Part shown: in pieces, positions 46,585 to 56,039 of the stretch
Layout of the letters: each line of letters starts with the position of its first letter
Position numbering within the stretch: the first letter of the stretch is position 1
Assembly (NCBI GenBank): GCA_014529385.2
Contig: CM043966.1
Span: 106,777,587-106,841,586 of the forward strand
Length of the DNA stretch: 64,000 nucleotides
Source of the DNA: Adiantum capillus-veneris
Taxonomy: Eukaryota > Streptophyta > Polypodiopsida > Polypodiales > Pteridaceae
Reading direction: 5' to 3'
Notes under the pieces: model-generated
Seen by the model: only the letters and a program-made list of their open reading frames with translations
The model's database searches: none
What the model was told of the DNA's origin: nothing
Program-made: the position numbers and the translations under genes

Positions 46585-48420
46585 CTAAAACAGTGGCATT
46601 AGCGATTTCGCTTTGACCATCTGTTTGAGGATGATAAGCTGATCAAGCTTAGTTCCCAAGTTTTCAAACAATGCCTGCCAAAATAGACTAGTCATGCGGG
46701 GATCTCTATCGCTGACAATAGTCTTTGGCAATTCATGGTGTTTAAAAATCTGAGCTAGAAATATTCTAGCCATGTGATCAGCTTTGATCGTCTTCTTTAC
46801 TGGAAGAAAATGTGCTTGCTTACTGAATCTGTCTACTATAGTCCAGATTGCATCATTTCCATTCTTGGATCGAGGAAGATCCGTAATAAAATCCATGGCA
46901 ACACTTTCCCATGGCGTGTTCGGCGCAGGGAGCGGCTGAAGCTTGCCATAAACTTTATGTCTGTCATATTTTACTTTTTGGCAGACTAAACACTCACGTA
47001 CATGTTTTTCAATGTCCGCACGGAGTGTTGGCCAAAAGAAATACCTTTCGAGGGCACTAGTGGTGGAAGCAATTCCCCGATGCCCAGCATAAGGAGAATT
47101 ATGTGCTTCATCTATCACCTTCTGTCGTAAGGGCTGAGCTATGCATATTGCTTGTTGACGATAAAGTGTATTGTCCCTTATGGAATAAGGTGGCTTTGAG
47201 TGACCAGCTTGAAGAACTGCCCAAATTGTGGCGAAGTCTGGATCTTGAGGATACATCTCGCTGAGAGATTCTAGTTCCTCATGATAAATTGTTGTTAGTG
47301 CATTGATCTTTGGACGCCTGGAGAGAGCATCTGCAAGTGCATTCTTTGTTCCAGAAGTATGTAAAACTGAAAATGGAACATTGAAAGAAAGTTGGCCCAT
47401 CTCATGTGCTTTTCTGATAACTTTCTCTGTGAGAAAGTAGCGAAGACTTTGATGATCTGTCTTGATAATAAAATCAGCTCCTAAGAGATAGTGTTTCCAA
47501 ATGGAAAGAGCATGGATTACTGCCATTAGCTCTTTCTCGTATATGGAGACATGCAACTCTGCATCTTTAAGACGCCGACTTTCATAGGCTATCGCGTGAC
47601 CCTCTTGGTTCAAAACTGCTCCTACACAATCTCTAGATGCAACGTAGTATACCTCGAAAGGTTTGCGAAGATCAGGGATGGTGAGAACAGGTCCGTGACT
47701 GAGTAGATACTTAAGCTTTTCGAAAGCTTGTTTTTGTCTAGACCCCCAATGGAATGGAATCCGCTTCTTTGTCAGGTCATGGAGGGGACCTGCTATCGCG
47801 GCAAAAGCTCGAATGAAACGCCGATAATAGGAACAGAGGCCAAGGAAACTTCGTACATCATGTACTGTAGTTGGCGTAGGCCATTCTACAACTGCTTGAA
47901 TCTTATCAGGGTCCATTCTCACCTGATTGTGAGATACTATATGGCCCAAATAGTGGATTTCTTTTAGAAAGAACTCACTCTTCTTAGCATTCACAAATAA
48001 TTTGTGTTTGCGTAATTCTTCAAACACTAAGGCGAGATGCTTATAGTGTTCGTCTTCCGTCTCTGAGAAGATTAAGACGTCATCAAAGAAAACGCCTGTG
48101 AAGCTTCTATATGAGTGGAAGATTCTATCCATCATTCTGTTGAATGTGGCTGGTGCATTAGTGAGTCCAAAAGGCATCACTAAGAATTCATACAACCCGA
48201 AGGTTGTTCTAAATGAAGTCTTATGCACATCCTGAGGAGCTATGCGGATTTGATGATAACCGCTCTTCAAGTCTATACGACTAAAAACACTTGCTCCTTG
48301 TAACTTGTCAAGAATGTCGTCAATCCGAGGGATTGGAAATCGATTCTTGATTGTGATCTTGTTTAGAGATCTATAATCTATGCACATGCGGAATGTGCCA
48401 TCCTTTTTCTGTACTAGCAA
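46585..48420 (-). CDS. RT-RNase H-integrase part of element D pol (one frame, 611 codons)
   Basis: Copies element RNA to DNA, removes the RNA and integrates the product. [14 protein letters not shown] (D50), [24 protein letters not shown] at 111-114. RNase H: the first catalytic Asp expected in VYCDAS reads Val (VYYVASRDCVGAVL, residue 260; one base GAT to GTT), with YEKELMAVIHAL, KTDHQSLR and ALADALSRR present. Integrase: HHCC at H440, H447, C477, C480; catalytic D510 and D571; then a frameshift before the Glu of the usual HPQTDGQSE. The natural protein would start upstream: an in-frame TAA (48431-48433) separates this from the protease segment. Functionally broken but recent. Confidence 0.85.
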   Translation of the reverse strand: MLVQKKDGTFRMCIDYRSLNKITIKNRFPIPRIDDILDKLQGASVFSRIDLKSGYHQIRIAPQDVHKTSFRTTFGLYEFLVMPFGLTNAPATFNRMMDRIFHSYRSFTGVFFDDVLIFSETEDEHYKHLALVFEELRKHKLFVNAKKSEFFLKEIHYLGHIVSHNQVRMDPDKIQAVVEWPTPTTVHDVRSFLGLCSYYRRFIRAFAAIAGPLHDLTKKRIPFHWGSRQKQAFEKLKYLLSHGPVLTIPDLRKPFEVYYVASRDCVGAVLNQEGHAIAYESRRLKDAELHVSIYEKELMAVIHALSIWKHYLLGADFIIKTDHQSLRYFLTEKVIRKAHEMGQLSFNVPFSVLHTSGTKNALADALSRRPKINALTTIYHEELESLSEMYPQDPDFATIWAVLQAGHSKPPYSIRDNTLYRQQAICIAQPLRQKVIDEAHNSPYAGHRGIASTTSALERYFFWPTLRADIEKHVRECLVCQKVKYDRHKVYGKLQPLPAPNTPWESVAMDFITDLPRSKNGNDAIWTIVDRFSKQAHFLPVKKTIKADHMARIFLAQIFKHHELPKTIVSDRDPRMTSLFWQALFENLGTKLDQLIILKQMVKAKSLMPLF

Positions 48421-48432
48421 GACAGGGGAACA

Positions 48433-49353
48433 TTATGGAGAAGTACTAGGCCTTATTAAGCCCTTCTCCAAAAGTTCGTTAACTTGCTTGAGAATTTCCT
48501 CTTGCTGCATTAGACTAACTCGATAAGGGGGCTGATTTGGAGGAGAACTTCCTGGGATCAAATCAATTGTATGATCCTCAGGTCGCGAAGGTGGGAGTTC
48601 ATTTGGAAGTTCATCTGCAAAGCAATCTTTATAACTTTCTAATAACTTAAGTGTTTTTTGCTCTAAAGAGGAAGAAAGTTGTGAAACAGACACCTCTCTC
48701 TCTCTTGCAAAAATCATGTACGCTGAAACACACTTTTTCATTTCTTTCTTGATCGCAATGTGATTGGCGATAGGAATACGCCAATCACCTGCATCTGCAA
48801 GTACAAGATACTCCTTTCCTTTATGAGCAAAGGATAGGGTTTTCTGAACATAGTCCGGAATGGGATGCATCTTGTAGTGCCAAGGCATTCCCAAGATAAC
48901 ATCGCATCCTTCAAGTGAAGCTAGTAAGAAAGACTCTTGATCCTTGTAGTCGTTGACCTTTAGATTCAACTTCCCTATGATTGGAGTAGAGTTTGAGTTC
49001 TGCCCTTTGAAAGCAGATTGTGCTTGAATAGAAACTCCAAAACGATTGGGCTGTAAGTTCAGGTCATTAGCTAGCTTGGTAGAGATGAAGTTGTCTGTAC
49101 TGCCAGGGTCAAACAAAATAAGAGCCCGTTGGTTGTTGATGCTACCCCATGCTTTAAGAAGAGCTCTTTCTTTTCCATCCTTGGTTGTATTTCCCTGTAC
49201 TGCCAGGGTCAAACAAAATAAGAGCCCATTGGTTGTTGATGCTACCCCATGCTTTAAGAAGAGCTCTTTCTTTTCCATCCTTGGTTGTATTTCCCTGTAC
49301 ATCTGGGACTGCATTGGAAGAGGGTGGTTGTGGAGGTTTGGTAGGACAATCAC
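48433..49353 (-). pseudogene. protease and RT N-terminus of element D
   Basis: The protease active site reads LILFDPGSTDNFIS (Pro where DSG or DTG elements have Ser or Thr). The late motif EGCDVILGMPWHYKM follows. Then comes the RT entry region: [40 protein letters not shown] and LLEKGLIRPSTSP. The frame ends at a TAA where related copies have a Tyr codon (TSPYCSP in element F), so a single base explains the stop. A 100-bp duplication upstream shifts its link to gag. Confidence 0.8.
49095..49294. repeat. 100-bp tandem duplication over the protease active site of element D
   Basis: Units 49095-49194 and 49195-49294 begin CTGTACTGCCAGGGTC and differ by one visible base (GCCCGTTGG versus GCCCATTGG). 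A third CTGTAC starts at 49295. Each unit encodes the LILFDPGST active site on the minus strand. A period of 100 breaks the gag-protease frame. Confidence 0.95.
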
Positions 49354-50250
49354 CCTTCATATGACCAACTTGTCCGCACTTGAAGCATCTTCCTTCACTA
49401 ATGTAAGGTCGCAACTCAGCAGGAGAGAGATATCTCCCTTTCTTGGGCTGATTTGGCTTTGCTTCTGCTTCGGAGGCGGTTCTTTTCTTCTTTTGAGAAG
49501 AAGAAGTAGAGGTAGGCTGCTCATGGAGAGCCTTCGCTTGGCATGGTAAGTGCTTTGCTCCATCTTCCTGGGAGTACCCTTGTCATGTATTCCATCAGCT
49601 ATGCGGGCTGATTCCATAAGTATTTGCAAGTTACCTCGAGGGTAAAGCTTCATAGCCTTTTGCAAGGCTTCATGCAATCCTACTTCAAACTTGCGCATCT
49701 TTTCTGAATCGTCAATCTTCTTGAATGGAGTGACTTTCAAGAGAACGTCCCAAAACCTATCCACAGAGCGTGGAACAGTTTCGTTCTCCGACTGTGAAAG
49801 TCGATCCCATTCTTTCTTTACCTCTTCCTCATAATCTGGAGGAAGGAACTGGGCGTAGAACTCCTTCTTGAAAGCTGTCCAATCTTGGGGTTTGCGATCT
49901 TCCAGGATAAGGGTTAACCACCAACTGTTGGCGGTGCCTTTCAGGTACATACTGACATGGCGAAGCTTGGATCTTTCTTTAAAATTCCCTTCAGCAAATG
50001 CAACTTCGAATTGGCGGATGAAAGCCAACGCTTTGTCATTATCACGCCGCCCATTGTAGGTATCGAATTTCACATCTTTGTCTCCCGACTTGAATGTTTT
50101 CTGCCTGTGGTGCTTCTTCTTATGATGCTCCTTCTTTCTATGCTTAGACTCCTTATGGACAGGAGTCTTTTCCCTTGAATGCACTTCTTGCTGCGACGGA
50201 TCTTCCAGGAACATGTCTTCCGGAGCAACTATGTCATCCAGATCCTTCAT
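49295..50250 (-). pseudogene. gag of element D
   Basis: Open from MKDLDDIVAPEDMFLEDPSQ (50250). It has a His/Lys-rich linker (KESKHRKKEHHKKKHHRQ), then the Gag core: VKFDTYNGRRDNDKALAFIR, QFEVAFAEGNFKERSKLRHV, GTANSWWLTLI, LLKVTPFKKIDDSEKMRKFE, LQILMESARIADGIHDKGTP. A frame change near 49560 puts the CX2CX4HX4C knuckle (CFKCGQVGHMKGDC) in the 49414-49154 frame, where it runs into the duplicated protease site. The frame change could be a mutation or a translational shift; the duplication is certainly damaging. Confidence 0.8.
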
Positions 50251-50287
50251 GAAAGAGAACTGAGGGGAATCAGGGGGATCCTGCTCT

Positions 50288-50992
50288 TGAAGGTAACAAT
50301 TTTCATGTTATGAACTCTGAGTATTTGTTTGCAGGTGTACTTCCTCTTAGTGAGGGAGTAGGAGCAGAGGAAGGTATGAGCCTCTGCAGGAGAAAAGCGC
50401 TCTGAGGAACTAGAGCCAGATCAGCCCAGGGGTTTCGTACCCGAGTTTGGGAAGTAGATCCACGGATCGGAGAGAGGTAGTCTCTCAAGTTGGGATCCGG
50501 AAGTTGGGATTCCCAAGTAAGGACTTCGTGTCCGGGAAAGCAGAGTTGTTCTGCGGGAAGAGGACTCTGGAAAGAGAGTTGGAAAAGAGTTGCAGGGATG
50601 CCATGCCTTGAGTCTGGAAGGTGAGATCCAGAGGCGAGAACCTTGATTCTCGAGGAATTGGAATAAGGAACGGAAGTTCCTTGGAATAGGGTTTTGCCCT
50701 AGGAATCGGAAGCTGAGGCTTCCGGGAACCATCAAGTCTTATTCTAGAACGAATGTGGTGATACGTTCGGTTCAAGTGCTTGTATAGACTTCTCCTCAGT
50801 AATAAAGATACTATTACGGGGGGGGGGGGACCAACCCATCTTCTGGTCCCCAGTACTGTGTCGATCTTCTCACTTTATCTCTCTCTCTCTCTCTCTATCT
50901 ATTTCTCTCTATATCCTCTGGCTTCAATATTAAGTGATAAATTTTATTTATCCGAGTATATTTTATATTGCTATGCGCTCCTATTTGTGACA
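50288..50992 (+). repeat. 5' LTR of element E, first ~1.27 kb missing
   Basis: Matches 55304-55986 from TTGAAGGTAACAATTTTC to TTTGTGACA. It has an extra 11 bp (GGAAAAGAGTT) near 50578-50588 and a longer G run near 50818. Its left end abuts the gag leader of element D. Confidence 0.85.
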
Positions 50993-50993
50993 G

Positions 50994-51005
50994 TGGTATC
51001 AGAGA
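50994..51005 (+). other. primer-binding site of element E
   Basis: TGGTATCAGAGA, 11 of 12 bases of the initiator Met-tRNA site, one base after the LTR terminal CA. Confidence 0.85.
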
Positions 51006-51060
51006 ATGGTCTCCTCTCTTTCTCTGTAAATGAGGACGACTTTTGGAAGATACGAGAAGA

Positions 51061-51800
51061 AGCCATGACAAGCCAAGAGAGAAGTAAGCAGGCGGAAAGC
51101 TAAGTCCTGCAAGAAAAGCTCGCAGAGTTGGGAAATTTTTTTTCTGTCTGCAAGAAGTCGACACAAGACTTGGGATTCTCTGAGAAGGCTACAAGAGCAT
51201 GATGCTCAAGAACCTAGAGAATCCAAGGAGCGGAATGCTCAAGATCCTTCAGAATCGAGAAAATATCCATGAACATGAAACCATAACCATAGCCAAGAAA
51301 TCGCGTCATTTCGGGAAGGATATGAAGAAGGTCTTTAGACCTAGGAACACTCCAGTCAAGTTTGATACTTTTGATGGAAGGGAAGATGTCCTGAAAGCTA
51401 CTGCTTTCATTCGACAGTTTGAAGTTGCCTTTGCAAACGGCAATTTCTGAGAAGCGTCGACGGTGAGGTATTGTGACCAAACACCTCAAGGGGATTGCAA
51501 GTACTTGGTGGTATACCAAAGCTTTGCAAGGAACTTACAACAAGACTTGGATTCAATTCAAGGCTGAATTTTCCGACAAATTTTTTTCCTCTACGCTTTG
51601 AGGAAGGCATCCAAGAAGATTGGGATCGGTTTGCCCAATAGAAATACGAGCGAGTCCAAGCAAGTAGTGGTTCACTCTTGCCAAGGTAGCTCCACTCTTG
51701 ACCCTCTCTGAGGAAGGAAAGATGAAGAAATTCAACGAAGGACTTTTACCCGAATTTTGTAGACGCATCTGCAAGATGCTTTTCAGTAAATGGTGGAGTC
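51061..51800 (+). pseudogene. gag remnant of element E
   Basis: An open start (MTSQERSKQAES near 51064) is followed in another frame by PVKFDTFDGREDVLKATAFI and RQFEVAFANGNF, then a stop at 51448-51450. This is clearly homologous to the Gag core of element D. Beyond it the match continues weakly in shifted frames (LTLSEEGKMKKFNEGL-like near 51700) and fades. No knuckle, protease, RT or integrase follows. Confidence 0.65.
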
Positions 51801-53998
51801 AACAATAAAAGCTGAAAGTGTACACCTTAGTGTACATAGAATACAATCCCCGCAGTGGGATGAGAACCATTGAACACAGAAAAAAAAAAAGAATTTTTGT
51901 TACCTCTCCTCGAAGGATACGTTGCTATCCGGAGAAAGTTTGGAGTAAGGGAATTCAATCTAACTCCTGAGTTTTTGAATAGAAGACCCTCAAACTCTAA
52001 GTGAGAGGGCAGGTCTTTGATCAAAGTTAAATCTTTGAGAAACTCATCAACTGCGTATTGCTTTTATGCACGAGATATGCACGTGTCTAACCAAGATAAT
52101 CACTCTCGATTGTTTATGAGAGTAAGGTTGAGTCAGAACATTGTTTTATACGATGAACTGCTTTGCTTAACCATCCGGAAGGTCCATGATTGATATGGTA
52201 TCCGGTAGTTCTCCAACAAATTACTTGCTATTGTGGGTAGGAAATTATGAATGAACCATTCTGAGTTTTCTAGCAAAGAAAAGCTTTCATTAAGCTTGAA
52301 TACTCTTTAAGCCCACACCCCCTACCCGGTAAGGGAAGATATGGTAGTGCTTTCCACACAAGTGAATGAACACTCTCATTACGAGGGAAGGAACAAGCGA
52401 CGACTACGGCCTGTGCTCGAGGAATGCAAGGATTGAAATCCTAGATTATTTGATGAGCGGGTTTTGCTCTAAGATCGAGCCAAGGGATCGTCAGGTGAGC
52501 GTCTTCGCTCTAAGGATCTTACGAAGAGAAGGCAATTTCCCAGGTTCACCAAAACTTTTAACATAGCTTAAGTATTATGTACACTTTTGAGTACATGGAT
52601 AACACATGAAGATGCAGACCTATGCCAAGGACCTTGACGAGTTTGTTATACTCTCTTGAGCGCCTTTTTGCGCGCAAGGATATTCCGACACGAGAATCTC
52701 TATTTGAGACGTGTTTGGTAGAAGGAATTTGAGTTTCTGAAGAGGTTTTCTGATGGTCGTTGATCATTGAGTATGCTATGTGCCTTTACCATTACAGTAG
52801 CAACTTTTGGTTGCGGTATATGTTTCTCCATGAGCAGGTCAAGTAGCATTTACACGCTGCTGGAATAAATTCGAACTATTCTGTTCGTAAGAATATAATT
52901 CGCCCGTTTGAAAATGGTAAGAATTACATATGGGAGAACATCCCTGAGAATCAAAGAGGGTTCGCTCTATTGTGAATTGGGTTTGAACGTACATTCAGAA
53001 AATGCTATGGCTAGAATCCTATTTGCCTGAGATTTTGCAAATCGTCATTGATGCTCGCAAGGTGAATTATTTTTGACGATTTTGTAAGGAAGAGACGCTA
53101 ATGGGCATCGGGAAAACACTGCTGGTGGTAATAACTCGCAAGAGGAAAAGATTGGAAGGAAGTGCCGCTGTGCACAAAGAATCTTCGGATTGGCACCGTC
53201 CGCCTACGTTGAGCGACGGCCCGGAACAAAGAACCTTCTTTAAGGTGATCTCAAACTTTGTTTGTGAAAGAAAGACGTCGAGCTTAATGCTAAATGACTT
53301 GAGCATTCCCTATGTGGGAGGACACAAGAGGTTTAATACCCTCTGGACTAATAGCGCAGGATTATGCGCAAGGATAGATACCTAGATTGGTCTCTAGGAA
53401 GATTATTTTTCTCGAATTTGAGAAGACGGAATCAAGTTAACAGAGTCTCGGATAAGGAAACTTTGGATCAGAACAATTGGCCTACCCAAAGCAAAGGCTC
53501 CGGAATAAGAACTTACTTTGGTAAGATGACACACTTTGTCTGCCTCAGGAAGATTCACATGAGCTTAATGCTCTCGACATGTCCTATGCGAGAGGACACA
53601 AGAGGTTTAATATCCTCAGGACTAATAGCGCAAGGTTATGCGCAAGGGCAAAGACCTAGATTGATTTCTAGGAGGATTATTCTTCTCGGAATTGAGAAGG
53701 TGGAATTGAGTTAACAGATTCTCGAATGAGGAAACGTTCGATCTGTTGGAAAGACGCGAATGACGAGTTCTTCCACGGCTCGTAAGTTTGATGATTGGTG
53801 AAGGATATCCTCGAGGTACTAGAGGAAGGACATGAACCGGTAAGGTAAGAATTGAATTATTGAATTTTTGTTTAATTTAATTTTTAAGTTCTCTTTTGAG
53901 AAAGGACTAGCTCAACTCACCATTGAACAAGATTTGGAATCTTTCCGGTTTCTCCCCGGCAGTTCAGTTGGACCTCTACAGTTGAGGACAACTGTTTA
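51801..53998 (+). other. pol-less interior of element E with ~275-bp tandem repeats
   Basis: No RT, RNase H or integrase motif on either strand. About 53190-53460 and 53461-53735 are diverged direct copies (ACACAAGAGGTTTAATA, CTAATAGCGCA, ATTATGCGCAAG-type, TAACAGA(G/T)TCTCG). Open frames of up to 116 codons here come from the repeats and lack known domains. Confidence 0.65.
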
Positions 53999-54011
53999 TA
54001 AGTGAGAGGGA

Positions 54012-55986
54012 TGTTGCTAAATTGGCTTTATCTTACAGAAAAATAATTCTAAATGAATTATTGGATTTATAAGTGAGAGGGTTTTCTCGCTTGGAACACC
54101 AAGGAAAAATAATTCTAAATGAATTATTGGAATTCTAAGTGAGAGGGTTTTTCTCATTGGAGACATTCGAGTACAGAGTATTCCTAGTGCGTCATTCAAA
54201 GTAATGACGGGAGCACAGAGAACGGGAATATCTGTAAGGCCACCAGGAACGGGTACTTTTGATGCGTCACATCGGATGGGTGACAAGGAGCATCGGAAAG
54301 AAGTATCCGACCATCCGGGAACGGACATCTCTGATGCGTCATAGGATGGGTGACATAGAGCATCGCGAAGGAGATTGTACCGTAAGTTCGGTAGGAAAGG
54401 ACTAGGTGATGGGTATTCCTGATGCGTCACAAGGTGGGTGACGGGTGCATCGGAAAGGGAATATCCATAGTCGGGAGGAAATTCCGAACTATGTTGGAAT
54501 TGTGCACAAGGAAAAAGCAAGCACTTGAATGAAGATGGGTTCAGAGGAAACTTTGAGGAAAAACAGATGCTTTCTGAGAAAGCGGGATTGCTTTTCGGGA
54601 AAGCAGATGCTTTCCCGCGAGGAAGTCTATGTCTGCATTGCAAGTGTGTATGTGATTGCATCCAGGGACGCCTGGGAAGTGCTGTGAAAGCATTGTTTTT
54701 AACTTATAAGGTTTTATTGAGTTTTTGGGCAGGTTCAAACTATTTTTAAAATACGCCGGCCGCCCACTTAATAAGTGGGCAGCCATCTGATAAATAAGGC
54801 AACAGATCAGCCAGTTTTTTCTCTCTCTCTTTTTCTGGCAGAAGAGAAAAAGAAAATGAAAAAAAAAAAAAACCCGGCCGCGATCTCTACGCGAGCAGCT
54901 ATTCGTGCCGGTGGCTAGGAGCTATAAAAGCATCACATGCCCTCACTCAGAGGAGAAGACCCATATTTGCAAGGAGGAGATGCTGCTGCAGATTTCAGCC
55001 GTAAAGAAGATGTTGCCGGTGATGCCCATGGCTGCCCCAAGTGTACCAGATGTCGCCAAGACCCAGTGCGCAAGTTCCCTCGCGAAGAAGTGCCTATGGA
55101 GCGTGTTTCCATCGCGACAAGCTGCTGTTTTTCTCTGATTTCAGCCCCTAAACGTCGTCGACGAGGCTGATTTATGAGAAGGGACAGCAGAACACACCTC
55201 TTTTGCGTGTAGGATTGGAAGAGAGGATTTTCTATGGAGAGATCTCTTCCGGGGAATTGCTTTTCGAGAACGGAGTTGCGTTTCGAGCGTCGAGACTTTG
55301 AAGGTAACAATTTTCATGTTATGAACTCTGAGTATTTGTTTGCAGGTGTACTTCCTCTTAGTGAGGGAGTAGGAGCAGAGGAAGGTATGAGCCTCTGCAG
55401 GAGAAAAGCGCTCTGAGGAACTAGAGCCAGATCAGCCCAGGGGTTTCGTACCCGAGTTTGGGAAGTAGATCCACGGATCGGAGAGAGGTAGTCTCTCAAG
55501 TTGGGATCCGGAAGTTGGGATTCCCAAGTAAGGACTTCGTGTCCGGGAAAGCAGAGTTGTTCTGCGGGAAGAGGACTGTGGAAAGAGAGTTGCAGGGATG
55601 CCATGCCCTGAGTCTGGAAGGTGAGATCCAGAGGCGAGAACCTTGATTCTCGAGGAATTGGAATAAGGAACAGAAGTTCCTTAGAATAGGGTTTTGCCCT
55701 AGGAATCGGAAGCTGAGGCTTCAGGGAACCATCAAGTCTTATTCTAGAACGAATGTGGTGATACGTTCGGTTCAAGTGCTTGTATAGACTTCTCCTCAGT
55801 AATAAAGATACTATTACGGGGGGGGACCAGCCCATCTTCTGGTCCCCAGTACTGTGTCGATCTTCTCACTTTATCTCTCTCTCTCTCTCTCTATCTATTT
55901 CTCTCTATATCCTCTGGCTTCAATATTAAGTGATAAATTTTATTTATCCGAGTATATTTTATATTGCTATGCTCCCGTTTGTGACA
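54012..55986 (+). repeat. 3' LTR of element E (1975 bp)
   Basis: Starts TGTTGCTAAATTGG after AAGTGAGAGGGA and ends TTTGTGACA. It contains two AAAAATAATTCTAAATGAAT units (54049 and about 54106), four GATGCGTCAC-type inverted-repeat modules (54186-54451), a poly-A tract near 54858, and the GGGGACCAG...CTGGTCCCC hairpin (55822-55847) after AATAAAGATACTATTACG. Confidence 0.85.
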
Positions 55987-56039
55987 TCATCAATCCTAGG
56001 AATTGGAAATCTGTTTTTGATGGTGATTTTGTTGAGAGA
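55987..56039 (-). pseudogene. antisense RT scrap at the E/F junction
   Basis: Plus strand CATCAATCCTAGGAATTGG through GATTTTGTTGAGAG matches the antisense of the RT block [16 protein letters not shown], the same as plus-strand 38428-38476 of element B. The sense copy of this block lies 300 bp further on in element F. It is probably a remnant of a minus-strand family 1 element such as C into which E inserted. Confidence 0.8.

Larger units (their letters stand above)
44309..50287 (-). mobile_element. element D: chromoviral gypsy element (family 2), nearly complete pol
   Basis: Minus-strand order is gag (50250 to about 49300), protease-RT start (49353-48433), RT-RNase H-integrase (48420-46585), integrase tail and chromodomain (46435-45830), PPT (45829-45819) and LTR (45818-44309). 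The 5' LTR and PBS are missing: 37 bp upstream of the gag start the sequence switches to the truncated LTR of element E in the opposite orientation. Few lesions separate it from an intact element, so it is fairly recent. Confidence 0.85.
50288..55986 (+). mobile_element. element E: LTR element of family 2 lacking pol, plus strand
   Basis: Partial 5' LTR (50288-50992), PBS (50994-51005), short gag remnant (51061-51800), about 2.2 kb without pol motifs, PPT (about 53999-54011) and full 3' LTR (54012-55986). The 3' end (CAACTGTTTATAAGTGAGAGGGA split across internal and PPT) parallels element D, so E is a non-autonomous derivative or deletion form of the D family in inverted orientation. The two LTR copies are almost identical where both exist, implying recent insertion. 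Confidence 0.8.

Noticed and set aside
55930-56039. RT protein starting at 55930 within LTR E
   Set aside because: The frame is accidental: it runs from LTR E through an antisense RT scrap before joining real RT coding at about 56040.
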